NCBI RefSeq assembly: GCF_001672915.1
Contig: NZ_LZKR01000072.1
Span: 1 to 62,332, forward strand
Source: Mycobacterium sp. 1245805.9
GTDB taxonomy: Bacteria; Actinomycetota; Actinomycetes; Mycobacteriales; Mycobacteriaceae
Reading direction: 5' to 3'
DNA: 62,332 nucleotides
Shown here: piece after piece, positions 17,393 to 26,865 of the stretch
Numbering within the stretch: the first letter of the stretch is position 1
Layout of the letters: each line of letters opens with the position of its first letter
Translations under genes and position numbers: made by a program
The notes under the pieces: generated by a model
What the model was told of the DNA's origin: nothing
What the model saw: the letters and a program-made list of their open reading frames with translations, nothing else
Database searches by the model: none

Positions 17393-17968
17393 GTGGCCGA
17401 ACCGCTATTGGTGGTCGGCCTGGGCAACCCCGGAGACAACTACGCGCGCACCCGGCACAACCTCGGGTTCATGGTCGCCGACCTGCTCGCCGCGCGGCTG
17501 GGTTCGAAGTTCAAGGCGCACAAGCGTTCCGGCGCCGAAGTTGTCAGCGGCCGGTTGGCCGGGCACTCGGTGCTCGTGGCCAAGCCGCGCTGCTTCATGA
17601 ACGAGTCGGGCCGCCAGGTGGGGCCGCTGGCGAAGTTCTACTCGGTGGCCCCGGCCGACATCATCGTCATCCACGACGAACTCGATCTCGAGTTCGGCCG
17701 CATCCGGCTCAAGCTCGGCGGCGGCGAAGGCGGCCACAACGGGGTGCGCTCGGTGGTTGCGGGGTTGGGCACCAAGGACTTTCAGCGGGTTCGCATCGGG
17801 ATCGGGCGTCCACCGGGGCGCAAGGACCCGGCGGCGTTCGTGCTGGAGAACTTCACCGCGGCCGAGCGCGCCGAGGTGCCGACGATTTGCGAGCAGGCCG
17901 CCGATGCCACCGAGGCGCTCATCGAGCTCGGGCTCGAGCCTGCGCAGAACCGCGTCCACGCCTGGTAG
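17393..17968 (+). CDS. pth: Peptidyl-tRNA hydrolase
   Basis: A 191-residue Pth, which frees tRNA from peptidyl-tRNA dropped by ribosomes. Family motifs are complete: [20 protein letters not shown] with the catalytic His, [27 protein letters not shown] and [12 protein letters not shown]. The start is a GTG at 17393, giving the N-terminus [14 protein letters not shown]. It follows rplY in the conserved pair. It ends seven bases before the converging stop of the last mce gene, a junction not found in M. tuberculosis, where pks16 comes next. Confidence 0.97.
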   Translation: MAEPLLVVGLGNPGDNYARTRHNLGFMVADLLAARLGSKFKAHKRSGAEVVSGRLAGHSVLVAKPRCFMNESGRQVGPLAKFYSVAPADIIVIHDELDLEFGRIRLKLGGGEGGHNGVRSVVAGLGTKDFQRVRIGIGRPPGRKDPAAFVLENFTAAERAEVPTICEQAADATEALIELGLEPAQNRVHAW

Positions 17969-17975
17969 GCGCGGG

Positions 17976-19493
17976 CTACCTCGGCAGCATGTCCTTCCAC
18001 GACGTCGGCGTCGCCCCGGCAGCCAAGTCGGATTGTTGGAACAGTTGGCCGCCGGGCGCCATGTAGGTGCCGGTGCGCGGGTCGTATTGCGCGACCGCCA
18101 CAGACGGATTCGCCGAGGGCCCAGCCGTCGTCAACGAGCTCGGAGCGGCGTCCGGCGGCGTTCCCGACGGCGAAGCCCCCGGCGGCAGCGCCGTCCCGTC
18201 CACCGGGCCGAAGATACGGTCGTGGACCGTGACCCGATCGTCCGGCGGGATGCCCTGCGATATCAGGTTCGGATCCAGCGGATAGGGGCCGAGCACATGT
18301 TGGCGCATGGCCAGCGGTTCGTACGGCTTGTCGCTGTCACAGATCTGGACGGTCGGCGCGCGCTTGCCCGGCTTACCCATGCATGGGTAGTTGCGTGCCC
18401 CCCGCACCGAGATGGGGGAATCCTGAGGCAGTTTGCAGTACAACCCATCTGGAGTATCGATCGTGGTGGTGTCGGCGGGCGAACGCCACGATGAGGGCGG
18501 CAGAAACCCGGCGGTGCACGGCGGCGGGTCTGCGACGCTGATCGCGAACTCGCCCAGCGCCATGCCGGTCGGATTGTTGCTCGACAACCCGGAGGCCTGC
18601 AACGACGCGATCACCGGCGGCAACAACACCAATAGCTGCTCGAGCGACGGGTTATATGTCACCAGAATCTGACCCACCGTGGTGAGGTTCGCCAGCAGGA
18701 CCGGCAGTGTCGGCTTGATCTGGTCGAGCAGGCGAGAAACCTCGTTGGCGGCGCCCGGCCCGGCCTTCAGTACCGTGCGCAATTCCCCATCGTCAGCGAC
18801 CAGCGTGTGCGTCACACCGGCCAGGCTGCGCGCCCAGGTGCGAATGGAGTCCGTGGTAGCGGCTTGTGAATCCAGCAGCGGCACAGCATCATCCACCAGC
18901 GTCCGGGTCCGATCCGCGACGGCGCTGGCGTCCCGGCTCACCCGGGCCGAAGAGTCCAGCAGGGAACCCAGGTCGAAGCCGGCCCCGTTGAGCCCCTTGA
19001 ACGACTCGTCGAGCAACGCGCTCATCTTGTCCTTGGGAATGCTGTTGATCAGCGCGCTGACCTTGTTCAGCATCGGCCCTACGGCTTGGGGAATCGTCGT
19101 GCGCTCAACCGGAATGACCGAGCCGTCCTCGAGGTAGGGCCCCGCGTTGTGCCGCGGACGCAGGTCCACGTATTGCTCCCCCACCGCCGAGACACTGCGT
19201 ACCTCCGCCCGCAGATCGGCGGGAATCCTCGGCGACGTGTCAAGCGACAGCGTCGCCCGCACCCGATCGGGCTGCAATTCGACCGCGGTGACCTTGCCCA
19301 CCTGCACGCCCCGATAGGTGACATTGGCGAACCGGTATATCCCTCCGCCGGAAGGTAGTTCGAGCCGCACGGTGATGTGGTCGATGCCCAGCAGCGTCGG
19401 CGCCTGGATGTAGACCAGCGCCATCGAGACGACCGCAACGATCGACACGATCGTGAAGATCGTCAGCTGGATCTTGATCAGACGCGTCAGCAT
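17976..19493 (-). CDS. MCE family protein, MceF position
   Basis: A 505-residue Mce subunit and last gene of the six-gene operon. An N-terminal transmembrane anchor (LTIFTIVSIVAVVSMALVYI) is followed by the MlaD-like MCE domain (about 40-115: GGIYRFANVTYRGVQVGKVT and SAVGEQYVDLRP). A helical region follows, then a long Pro/Ser-rich tail. Mce proteins assemble into a hexameric tunnel carrying lipids across the cell wall in mycobacteria. The ATG at 19493 shares one base with the mceE stop (TGATG). The tail resembles MceF of other clusters. The gene is convergent with pth. Confidence 0.9.
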   Translation of the reverse strand: MLTRLIKIQLTIFTIVSIVAVVSMALVYIQAPTLLGIDHITVRLELPSGGGIYRFANVTYRGVQVGKVTAVELQPDRVRATLSLDTSPRIPADLRAEVRSVSAVGEQYVDLRPRHNAGPYLEDGSVIPVERTTIPQAVGPMLNKVSALINSIPKDKMSALLDESFKGLNGAGFDLGSLLDSSARVSRDASAVADRTRTLVDDAVPLLDSQAATTDSIRTWARSLAGVTHTLVADDGELRTVLKAGPGAANEVSRLLDQIKPTLPVLLANLTTVGQILVTYNPSLEQLLVLLPPVIASLQASGLSSNNPTGMALGEFAISVADPPPCTAGFLPPSSWRSPADTTTIDTPDGLYCKLPQDSPISVRGARNYPCMGKPGKRAPTVQICDSDKPYEPLAMRQHVLGPYPLDPNLISQGIPPDDRVTVHDRIFGPVDGTALPPGASPSGTPPDAAPSSLTTAGPSANPSVAVAQYDPRTGTYMAPGGQLFQQSDLAAGATPTSWKDMLPR

Positions 19494-20734
19494 CAGCCGC
19501 CCGCTTGATCTTTCGGCGGAAAATCGGTAGGCACAGGAACGCCGGCGGTCGGCCCCGTCGGACCCGGTTCGGCCCCGCCCGGGACGGGCGTCGACCCGCC
19601 CGCGGTAGCCGGAACGGGCTGCGGCGGCTGCAAAGGCGCGCCCAGCGGATCGTGCGTGTAGTTCAAATATTCCGGCTCTCCCGGTGCTGGAACCAACGGG
19701 GCGCCGACCTGACCCCAACGAGTGCCGAGCAGCAATGTCCGCTTGAGCCGGGGAAGCGTGAGATCGGCGACCAAGAACATGTTCATGTAGTCACCCCTAA
19801 CACCGCGGTCGATCAGATTCTGGCCGTACGGGAAGGTCGTCGCCCAGGCCAGTGCGGCAGCCAGATCCGGACCGATGTCGGCGAGCGCCTTGATCGTCGG
19901 CTCCAGATTCTTCAGGTTGCGCACCAAATCGTCGCGGGTGTCGGTGACGAGCCCGGTTGCCGTGTCTCCGAAGACCCGCAACTTGTCCAGCGCCGCCGTG
20001 AGGCGCGGTCGCTCGCGTATCAACACATCCAGTGCCGGGGGAATCTTTTGCAACGTCTGCGTGATCACGTCGCGCTGCCCGGCGAGCGTGTCGGTGAGGC
20101 GGTTCAGGTCTCCGATGACTCCAATGAGGTTGTCGCGCTGGGCGTCCAGGGTCCCGACGAAATTGTCAAGCCGGGTCAGCAAATCGCGGATCTGGTCCTC
20201 ATGCCCGGACATCGCGTCGCTGAAGTTGTGGACGATGTCGCCGATTTGCCCCAGTCCTCCGGCGTTGATCACCACCGACAGCGACGAAAGGGTCTGCTCC
20301 GTCGACGGGTAGGTCGATGACCTGTTCAGCGGGATGGTGGATCCGGGTTGCAACCGGCCGGTCGGCGCCTGGCCCGGCGGCGGATTCAGCTCGAGGTGCA
20401 TGGATCCCAACAGGCTGGTCTGCCCCACCCGGGCCACCGCGTTCGCGGGCACCACGACGGAGGGTTTCACCGAGATGGCGACATCGGCGTGCCAGTCGTG
20501 GAAGGTCATGTGGTCGACGCTTCCGACAATCACGTCGTTGAGCATCACCGGCGAATTCGCCTCCAGCGTACTGACATTCGCCAACTCGACATGGTAGGTG
20601 GCGGCGCCGGGCCCTCGCCCCACCGTGCCGGGAAGCGGAAGCGAGTTCAATCCCTGGAACGCGCAGCCGGTTGCGGTGAGCAGGAGGAAGCCACCGACGG
20701 CGAGCGCCCGGCCCGCTGGCCGTGATCGGGTCAC
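19493..20734 (-). CDS. MCE family lipoprotein, MceE (LprK-like) position
   Basis: A 413-residue Mce subunit. Unlike its neighbours it has a lipoprotein signal: TRSRPAGRALAVGGFLLL then TATGC, so the cysteine near residue 24 is probably lipidated. The MCE domain (about 48-125) contains NSPVMLNDVIVGSVDHM and VGQTSLLGSMHLEL. Helical repeats and a Pro-rich C-terminus (PQPVPATAGGSTPVPGGAEP) follow. MceE is the lipoprotein subunit in classical mce operons. The GTG start overlaps the upstream mceD by four bases. The residue three before the cysteine is Ala rather than Leu, a slightly atypical lipobox. Confidence 0.9.
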   Translation of the reverse strand: MTRSRPAGRALAVGGFLLLTATGCAFQGLNSLPLPGTVGRGPGAATYHVELANVSTLEANSPVMLNDVIVGSVDHMTFHDWHADVAISVKPSVVVPANAVARVGQTSLLGSMHLELNPPPGQAPTGRLQPGSTIPLNRSSTYPSTEQTLSSLSVVINAGGLGQIGDIVHNFSDAMSGHEDQIRDLLTRLDNFVGTLDAQRDNLIGVIGDLNRLTDTLAGQRDVITQTLQKIPPALDVLIRERPRLTAALDKLRVFGDTATGLVTDTRDDLVRNLKNLEPTIKALADIGPDLAAALAWATTFPYGQNLIDRGVRGDYMNMFLVADLTLPRLKRTLLLGTRWGQVGAPLVPAPGEPEYLNYTHDPLGAPLQPPQPVPATAGGSTPVPGGAEPGPTGPTAGVPVPTDFPPKDQAGG

Positions 20735-22128
20735 GGCTGAGCCCCGCCCAGCAGCATGTCCTGGAGGTTCGCGGGTGCGCGTGCGGGAATGTCCTGCGGC
20801 ACAGTCCCGGTGGCCGTCGTGGGCGGCGGCTCGGGTTGTGCCAGTCCCGGTATGCGTGCCAGTGGCGGCGGTGGCAGCGCCGCGGGCGGCACGTCGCCCG
20901 GCAGCCCGACGTAGGCGGACACCGCAGGCGGCTGCACGGGCAACATGGGTTTCGGGCCCTCGCCGCCGGGCGCCAGTCGTGGCTCGGAATAGATGATGTT
21001 GTCGGGGTTTGCCGACTTCATCAGGACCAGGCTCGTCGGAATGGGCGGGTAGTTGACGCTGATCGTTTGGAGCGCGGGCCCGAGATATTGGGCACACAGC
21101 TTTCCCGTCTCGCCGGCGGTGACGTTTTCGAGCGCTCCGATCTGTGCGCAGATGAACTGCAGCGGATTCGAGAAGTTGTTGAGCACGATGGATCCGATGG
21201 TGTCACCGGTGTCGGGGTTATAGGCGTTGTAGAAATTGGCGAATGCGTTCGGGGCGACGTGCAAGAGGTTCTCGAGGTCGGTGCGATGGTCGACGAGGTT
21301 CTGCGTGACGTCGGCCAATCGCCGGATTTGTTCGGAAGCCTGGTCACGGCTTCCGGAGACGAATCGTTGCACGTCGCCGACCACGGTCGACAGATCGGTC
21401 AAGGCGGCGTCCAGGTCTGACTTGCTGTCGTCGAGCACGCTGGTAAGCGTGGCGAGCCGATCCTCGAACGAGACGACCTGCTGGTTGCTGTCACGCAGTG
21501 CCGTGACGAAGACCTGCAGATTGTTGATGATGTCGACGATGTTGCCGCTGCCGTTGGCAAGGATCCTACCCACGCCGGAAAGCTGCGCCAGCGTCCGGCG
21601 CATCTTGTCGCCGTTGTCACTCAGCGCGTTGGCGGCGCTGTCGATGAACCGCGCCAGCGACGGCGTCGACACTTGACTGTTAGGTCCCAAATCGGTTGCG
21701 AGGCGCGTTAGTTGGGCCTTCACCTCATCCCATTCGACCGGCACCGCGGTGCGTTCGACGGGAATGACGGCGCCGTCGCGCATCGTCGGGGTGCCCCCGC
21801 GGTGCGCCGACGCAAGCTGGACATAACGCGCGGAAACCAAATTCTGCGCGACGATTACCGCCTTGGCGTCCGCGGGGATGCGCACGTCGTGGTCGACGTT
21901 CATGGTGATTCCGACCAGGTCGCCCTCCGGGCGGATCGACTTGATCTCACCGATTTTGACGCCCGCGACGCGCACCTGGTCACCCGGATAGATCGCGGTC
22001 GCGGTAGTGAAGTAGGCCGTGATCGTCTTGGGATGCCAGAATGACTGATAGGCAAGGACAGTCGCGCCCCCAATACCCAGTCCGGCCAACACGACGGCCA
22101 CGCACAGCACCAGCCTGTTCCGCGACAT
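20731..22128 (-). CDS. MCE family protein, MceD position
   Basis: A 465-residue Mce subunit. The N-terminal transmembrane segment is LVLCVAVVLAGLGIGGATVL. The MCE domain (about 35-115) includes AIYPGDQVRVAGVKIGEIKS and ARYVQLA. A central coiled helical part and a proline-rich C-terminal third (LPPPPLARIPGLAQPEPPPT) follow, as in MceD proteins. The ATG shares one base with the mceC stop. The proline-rich tail is typical of mycobacterial MceC/D subunits. Confidence 0.9.
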   Translation of the reverse strand: MSRNRLVLCVAVVLAGLGIGGATVLAYQSFWHPKTITAYFTTATAIYPGDQVRVAGVKIGEIKSIRPEGDLVGITMNVDHDVRIPADAKAVIVAQNLVSARYVQLASAHRGGTPTMRDGAVIPVERTAVPVEWDEVKAQLTRLATDLGPNSQVSTPSLARFIDSAANALSDNGDKMRRTLAQLSGVGRILANGSGNIVDIINNLQVFVTALRDSNQQVVSFEDRLATLTSVLDDSKSDLDAALTDLSTVVGDVQRFVSGSRDQASEQIRRLADVTQNLVDHRTDLENLLHVAPNAFANFYNAYNPDTGDTIGSIVLNNFSNPLQFICAQIGALENVTAGETGKLCAQYLGPALQTISVNYPPIPTSLVLMKSANPDNIIYSEPRLAPGGEGPKPMLPVQPPAVSAYVGLPGDVPPAALPPPPLARIPGLAQPEPPPTTATGTVPQDIPARAPANLQDMLLGGAQP

Positions 22129-23210
22129 CAGTGTGGTCCCTCTGGAATCCCATTGTGCGGGAAGGGGAATAATGCACGCGGGCCGGCGTTGTCCGGCGGC
22201 TGCCCGGGGATGTTGCCCCTGCGGAAGCCCCACAAATAATCCATGAACGGCTGTATGAACGCGGGCGGCATGATATTCGGCGTGAACGACTGGTAGTAGA
22301 ACCCGCTAGACACCGCTTCCCCCTGGGTGACCTCGTATTTGGCCAGGCCCGGAAGGGCTTTGGCGATGTTGTCGCGGTTCTTCTCCAGGACGGCCGTCAC
22401 CGAATTGAGCTTCTGCAGCATCGGGGCCAACGTCTTTTCGTTGTCGTGCACCAGCCCGGACAGCTGCTTGGCCATCGCCGATATGTTTGCCAGCAAGTCG
22501 ACGATCGTCCGGCGCCGCCGGGCCAGAACGTCGAGCAGGTCGTTGGTGTTGAGGATCAACCGGTTCACCTGCTGGCTGCGTTCGGAAAGAATGCCGGTCA
22601 GGGCGCCGGCGTCCTTGAGAACCTCACCGAGCGTCTTGTTGCGGCCGTTCAACGACTCCGACAGCCGGGTCAGGCCGTCGAACATCGGCCCCAGTTGCGG
22701 TGCGACCCGGTCGATCGTCGCCGACAACGTGTCGAGCGATTGGTTGAGCGATGCGGTGTCGGTCCCCGCGAGATTCGTCGTGAGTTCGCTGACCGATTCG
22801 GTGAGGGAGTACGGCGACGAGGTGCGCGAGACCGGGATGACGTCGGACGGGCGCAGCGTCCCGGTGCCAGCCGTGTCGAGGGTCAGCACCCGCTGGCCCA
22901 ACAGCGAACCCGTCCTGATGTGTGCGGTGCTGTTCGACCCGAGCCGAACTTTTCCGTCGACGGTGAAGGTGACCAACACATCTTCGTCGCGCAGCGCGAT
23001 GTCGGATACCTCGCCGACCTTGATGCCCGATGCCGTCACATCGTTGTCGACCTCGAGCCCACCCGCCTCGGTGAACAACGCCCGGTAGCGGACGTCGGTC
23101 GCCAGCGAGATCAATTGCTGCGGTTGCAGGCCGACGGCGATGACGAGCACGACGAGGGCAAAGCCGATGAATCCGGCCCGCGCGAGGTGAGCACCGCGGT
23201 ACTTACGCAT
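22128..23210 (-). CDS. MCE family protein, MceC position
   Basis: A 360-residue Mce subunit with a membrane anchor (AGFIGFALVVLVIAVGL, residues about 12-28) and an MCE domain (about 40-115: GGLEVDNDVTASGIKVGEVS and RTGSLLGQRVLTLD). A long helical needle region follows. It is shorter at the C-terminus than most MceC proteins and lacks a long proline tail. The ATG at 23210 is used because MRKYRGAHLARAG resembles other MceC starts; it overlaps the mceB stop by eight bases. A GTG 12 bases further upstream is possible. Confidence 0.89.
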   Translation of the reverse strand: MRKYRGAHLARAGFIGFALVVLVIAVGLQPQQLISLATDVRYRALFTEAGGLEVDNDVTASGIKVGEVSDIALRDEDVLVTFTVDGKVRLGSNSTAHIRTGSLLGQRVLTLDTAGTGTLRPSDVIPVSRTSSPYSLTESVSELTTNLAGTDTASLNQSLDTLSATIDRVAPQLGPMFDGLTRLSESLNGRNKTLGEVLKDAGALTGILSERSQQVNRLILNTNDLLDVLARRRRTIVDLLANISAMAKQLSGLVHDNEKTLAPMLQKLNSVTAVLEKNRDNIAKALPGLAKYEVTQGEAVSSGFYYQSFTPNIMPPAFIQPFMDYLWGFRRGNIPGQPPDNAGPRALFPFPHNGIPEGPH

Positions 23211-24237
23211 TGGGTTCCGCACACCTCCCGCCGGTTTGCTTGAGCCAGGGGAACACCGCGGTTCGGCCCTGCAGATCGGAGACCCGGACCGTCATCCCGC
23301 AGATGTAAAACTGGATGAAGCTGCCGTACGCGCCGAGTCGTACGAGTTTGCGGTAGTTCTCCGGCGCCTTCTGCAGGGCCGCGTCGATCTGGTCTTTGCC
23401 CTGATCGAGCAATGGCGCCAGGCGACTGAGTTGCTCCACGGTGCCGGCCAGCGGCGGCCGTCCTTGCCGCAGCAGGTCGGCGATGGACGCCGTCCCGTTG
23501 TCCAGCGATTCGATCGCGGCGCCGATTGGGTCGCGGTCTTGGGAGAGGCCGGTGGTCAACCGCTCCAGCCGGTCGATGGCGCCGGAGAACTTGTCGCCAT
23601 CCCGGACGAGCGTGGCGAGCACCGTGTGCATGTTGTCGATGAGATTTTCGACCGTTCGGTTGTTGTCGGCCAAGGCATTCGAGAACGATGAGGTCTTCGA
23701 GAAGACGGAGTCCAGGGTGTCGCCCTCACCCTGGAAGACTCGCACCAACGACGAGGTGAGCGCGTTCACGTCTTGCGGGTTGAGGCCCTGGATAACGGGT
23801 TTCAAGCCGCCCAGGAGGAGATCGAGGTCGAGCGCGGGCGCCGTGCGGTCGATCGGGATCTGCGCCCCGGGCGGCAGCACCCGGCTCGATCCCGGCCCGT
23901 CGATCAGTTCCAGGTAGCGATCCCCGACCAGGTTGAGATAGCGGACCGCCGCCTTCGTGCCCGTGGTCAGCGCGACTCCGCGATCGGCATCGAACTTCAC
24001 CAAGACGGTGGTGTTCGTGCGCAATTCGACGCTGTCGACCGTTCCGACCCGGATGCCGGCCGCGCGCACCGAGTCGCCGGGTTTGAGGCGCGACACGTCG
24101 GCGAACACCGCGGAATAGCCGGTGGTGGCGCTCGTGCGGTACTGACCGAAGATGAAGAACAGAGCCGCGGTCAGCGTCACCATCACGGCGGCGAAGACCC
24201 CGAATTTGAGCACCGTCGCTCGCGCCGAGCCGCTCAC
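23203..24237 (-). CDS. MCE family protein, MceB position
   Basis: A 344-residue Mce subunit. The transmembrane anchor is FGVFAAVMVTLTAALFFIFG. The MCE domain (about 38-115) contains SRLKPGDSVRAAGIRVGTVD and RYLNLVGDRYLELI. The helical part ends in a short cysteine-containing segment (FIQFYICGMTVRV and GGRCAEPNA), typical of MceB. The GTG at 24237 overlaps the mceA stop (GTGA). Confidence 0.9.
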   Translation of the reverse strand: MSGSARATVLKFGVFAAVMVTLTAALFFIFGQYRTSATTGYSAVFADVSRLKPGDSVRAAGIRVGTVDSVELRTNTTVLVKFDADRGVALTTGTKAAVRYLNLVGDRYLELIDGPGSSRVLPPGAQIPIDRTAPALDLDLLLGGLKPVIQGLNPQDVNALTSSLVRVFQGEGDTLDSVFSKTSSFSNALADNNRTVENLIDNMHTVLATLVRDGDKFSGAIDRLERLTTGLSQDRDPIGAAIESLDNGTASIADLLRQGRPPLAGTVEQLSRLAPLLDQGKDQIDAALQKAPENYRKLVRLGAYGSFIQFYICGMTVRVSDLQGRTAVFPWLKQTGGRCAEPNA

Positions 24238-25424
24238 CCGGGCTGCCCGACCTGAGCGGAGTTGCGCGGCGGCCCGTCGATCGGCCCGTAGAGCAATTGC
24301 TTGAGCCCGTCGGCGTTGAGCAGTATCCCCTGGTTTCCGTACTGCCAGGGGTTGGCGCCCACGTCGGTGACCAAGAACGGCGGAGCGGTTCCGGGAGAGA
24401 CCGCCGGCAGGTGCTGGTCCTGGCAATGCGGACCTCCCGTGGCCGCCACCTTGGGCAGGTGGCCCGGGTACCGATAACGTTCGAGCGCCGACGTGAAACT
24501 GACCGAAACCACAACGCCGGGATCGCCGGGCGGCGGGTTCTTGGATATCGGCACCATCCCGGCCAGCGCGCAGTTCAGCGCTTCGTGGTAGTCGTTGGTC
24601 GTGTCGGTGGTCGGCACCAACAGGTGAACAACATCGGTCAGCGCGCCCCGGTTGCCGCCCACGACGTCGTTTCCGATGTCTCCCAGCCCGATCGCGCTGA
24701 TCAGCAGTGCATCGAGGTTGGCTTGTTCGTCGACGATGGTCTGACTTATCCGGGTCGCGTTGCCGGCGACCTCGACGAGGTCGTGGGCCCCATCCGCGTA
24801 GGCGCCGAACGCCTTTCGCGACGCGGCGATGTCGTGGCCCAGGTTGGCAAGGCCCGGGTCCAGCTTGGCCAGGAAAGAATCCAGGTCGGCGAGCATCTGG
24901 CCGATCTGGTGACCGCGCCCGTTGAGCGCCGCGGCGAGCGCACCCAATGTCTCGTTGAGTTTCTCCGGTTCGATCTTCGACAGTGCCGACGTGAGTTCCT
25001 CGAACACCGTATTGATCTCCACCGTGACGCTTTTGGCATCGAGCACCTGTCCGGCGTGCAGCATCTCCGTCGAGGGTTCCGCCGGCGGAATCAGCTGGAC
25101 GAACTTGGCGCCGAACACCGTCGTAGAGGCGATGTCGACCAGCACGTTGGCCGGTATCAGACGTAGCTTCGCCGGATCGATCGCCAGGCGAAGCGCCGCT
25201 TGGCCATCCGGCCGCTCCTCTATCGAGGAAACCGTTCCGACCTGCACCTCACGCAATTTCACCTTCGCGTCTGGATTCATCACCAACCCGGCGCGCTGTG
25301 ACAGCACGGTGATCGGCACAGTCTCGACGAAATCCCCGCGGAACGCCCCCGCGGTGACGGCGATGAGCCCGGCAATCGCCGCCAGAGTCAGCAGGCCCAT
25401 CAGCGGACGGACGACCCCCGACAT
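24234..25424 (-). CDS. MCE family protein, MceA position (first mce gene)
   Basis: A 396-residue Mce subunit with an N-terminal membrane anchor (PLMGLLTLAAIAGLIAVTAG), an MCE domain (about 40-115: AGLVMNPDAKVKLREVQVGT and TTVFGAKFVQLIPP) and the extended C-terminal region characteristic of MceA. The ATG at 25424 is preceded by GAGGGA at good spacing; a GTG 18 bases upstream is less likely. This is the first gene of the operon. The two MlaE/YrbE permease genes that normally precede mceA are absent: an operator-bearing gap and then an SDR lie upstream. The complex would need a permease and ATPase encoded elsewhere. Confidence 0.9.
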   Translation of the reverse strand: MSGVVRPLMGLLTLAAIAGLIAVTAGAFRGDFVETVPITVLSQRAGLVMNPDAKVKLREVQVGTVSSIEERPDGQAALRLAIDPAKLRLIPANVLVDIASTTVFGAKFVQLIPPAEPSTEMLHAGQVLDAKSVTVEINTVFEELTSALSKIEPEKLNETLGALAAALNGRGHQIGQMLADLDSFLAKLDPGLANLGHDIAASRKAFGAYADGAHDLVEVAGNATRISQTIVDEQANLDALLISAIGLGDIGNDVVGGNRGALTDVVHLLVPTTDTTNDYHEALNCALAGMVPISKNPPPGDPGVVVSVSFTSALERYRYPGHLPKVAATGGPHCQDQHLPAVSPGTAPPFLVTDVGANPWQYGNQGILLNADGLKQLLYGPIDGPPRNSAQVGQPG

Positions 25425-25576
25425 TAATTCCCTCGCCGGCACAAGTAGAAGTGGGTCGGGGAGCTGGCGATCGGCCGGGAGAGGTTGCGCGCCAACCTCG
25501 TTGGCTCAGTCATGGTTCGGGCTCCTTGTTCCACCGCGCCCCAGGGCGACTCACCGAGCACCCCGCGGCTGACGCT

Positions 25577-25621
25577 AGAATATGTCAGTGCTGACGTAAT
25601 TGGAAGATGTCAGCACTGACA
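25577..25621 (-). promoter_or_regulatory. Promoter-operator of the mce operon
   Basis: A perfect 13-bp inverted repeat TGTCAGTGCTGAC (25583-25595) and GTCAGCACTGACA (25609-25621) is separated by 13 bp. Read towards mceA there is a -35-like TTCCAA (25605-25600), a 17-bp spacer and a -10 TATTCT (25582-25577) that touches the inner arm. A repressor here would cover the promoter. The rest of the 212-bp gap (25425-25636) holds no gene. Its geometry matches the site at 28495-28539 exactly. Confidence 0.7.
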
Positions 25622-25636
25622 AGTTTGGCAGGGCGA

Positions 25637-26539
25637 TTACGCCGGTGAAGGTTCGGCGAAGCCGCGGCCGAACCGCTCCACCATCCGCCAATACTCCGGC
25701 ACGTTGCCGTCGCCGAGGTAGTCGACCAGCAACCGCACCTCGGGCGGCACACGTCCGTCGACGTCGGTGAAGCCGTACTCGCGGGCGAGCCGCGAGGCGA
25801 AGAACGATCGGCCCGTGCGGGCCATCCGATCGGGGTCGGTGAACAGCGCGACGACCGCGCGGCCCGGGAACCGCGGCGACTCGCAGATGTCGAGGTCGAG
25901 CCCGAACAACTGACGCGAACCCGAGGGGCCCTCGGTCGCGAAGGCGAGGATGCGCTCGGTAAGCACCAATCCCGGCCACAGCCCGATCACGGCGACATTG
26001 TGCTCGCGCAGTTCGAGCGCGGTGTCGTGGGTGATCTTCTCGATGGCGGCCTTGGCCGCCCCGTAGGGCGTGGAAAGGAGGTAGTCCTCGCAGCCGTGGG
26101 AGGAGATGTTGACGATCAGCCCGCCCCCCTGCTCGATCATCATCGGCGCGGCGAGCGCCGAGGTTACGAAGTTCGCGCGCGGGCCGACGACGAGGCTATC
26201 GGTGATCGCCTGGAACGGCAGCGTCCAAAACGGTTGGGCCACCATCGATGTGAAGTCCGGCGACGCGACGTTGACCACCACGTCGAGTCGGCCCGCTTCG
26301 CGCCGCAATTCGTCGAACACGGCCTCCACTTGACCGTCGTCGGCGTGATCGCAGGGCCGGGTCACCGCAGCGCCGCCGAGCGCCCGGATCTGATCGGCGG
26401 TCCGCTCGAGCCCGGCGCCGTTGCGGGCGGTGAGCCAGACGGTGGCGCCCTGATTGCCCAGCTCGATCGCGATGCCCTGGCCGATGCCCTGGCTCGCGCC
26501 GGTGACGAGGGCCACCGCGCCGTCGAGGGGCGGTGTCAC
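25637..26539 (-). CDS. Short-chain dehydrogenase/reductase
   Basis: A 300-residue SDR. Motifs are VALVTGASQGIGQGIAIELG at the N-terminus, NVASPDF in place of NNAG, NISSHG and the catalytic YGAAKAAIEKI. The C-terminal extension (EYGFTDVDGRVPPEVRLLVD) is longer than in minimal SDRs. The GTG at 26539 is chosen: GGAGG lies nine bases upstream and the codon overlaps the ferredoxin stop by four bases (GTGA). The GTG at 26545 is an alternative. It is the third gene of an operon with the FAD oxidoreductase and ferredoxin and precedes the mce operon, suggesting that the imported or exported lipid is also its substrate. Confidence 0.86.
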   Translation of the reverse strand: MTPPLDGAVALVTGASQGIGQGIAIELGNQGATVWLTARNGAGLERTADQIRALGGAAVTRPCDHADDGQVEAVFDELRREAGRLDVVVNVASPDFTSMVAQPFWTLPFQAITDSLVVGPRANFVTSALAAPMMIEQGGGLIVNISSHGCEDYLLSTPYGAAKAAIEKITHDTALELREHNVAVIGLWPGLVLTERILAFATEGPSGSRQLFGLDLDICESPRFPGRAVVALFTDPDRMARTGRSFFASRLAREYGFTDVDGRVPPEVRLLVDYLGDGNVPEYWRMVERFGRGFAEPSPA

Positions 26540-26865
26540 TGGCACTGCCCTCCAGCCGGCTCGAGCCCTCTGACCGCCGGCGGATCATCCTCGCACACAC
26601 CGACTTTGGCCGCGCCGCCCGGCGAGCCCAGCCGCTCGAAGAAGTCGGCGTTGATCTGCGTGTAGCCGCTCCACTCGTCGGGCAGGTCGTCCTCGTAGTA
26701 GATGGCCTCGACCGGGCAGACCGGCTCGCAGGCACCGCAGTCGACGCATTCGTCGGGCTGGATGTAAAGCATCCGCGCGCCTTCGTAGATGCAGTCGACG
26801 GGGCATTCCTCGATGCAGGCCTTGTCCTTGAGATCGACGCAGGGTTCGGCGATCACGTAGGTCAT
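26536..26865 (-). CDS. 7Fe ferredoxin (3Fe-4S plus 4Fe-4S)
   Basis: A 109-residue FdxA/FdxC-type ferredoxin. The cysteine pattern is C9, C17, C21-Pro, C25, then C40, C43, C46 and C50-Pro (CVDCGACEPVCPVEAIYYED). This is the classical 7Fe arrangement, with C9/C17/C50 for the 3Fe cluster and C21/C40/C43/C46 for the 4Fe cluster. It carries electrons to an oxidoreductase, most likely the adjacent FAD enzyme. The ATG overlaps the stop of that gene by four bases. The C-terminal tail beyond residue 80 follows the usual actinobacterial extension. Confidence 0.93.
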   Translation of the reverse strand: MTYVIAEPCVDLKDKACIEECPVDCIYEGARMLYIQPDECVDCGACEPVCPVEAIYYEDDLPDEWSGYTQINADFFERLGSPGGAAKVGVCEDDPPAVRGLEPAGGQCQ

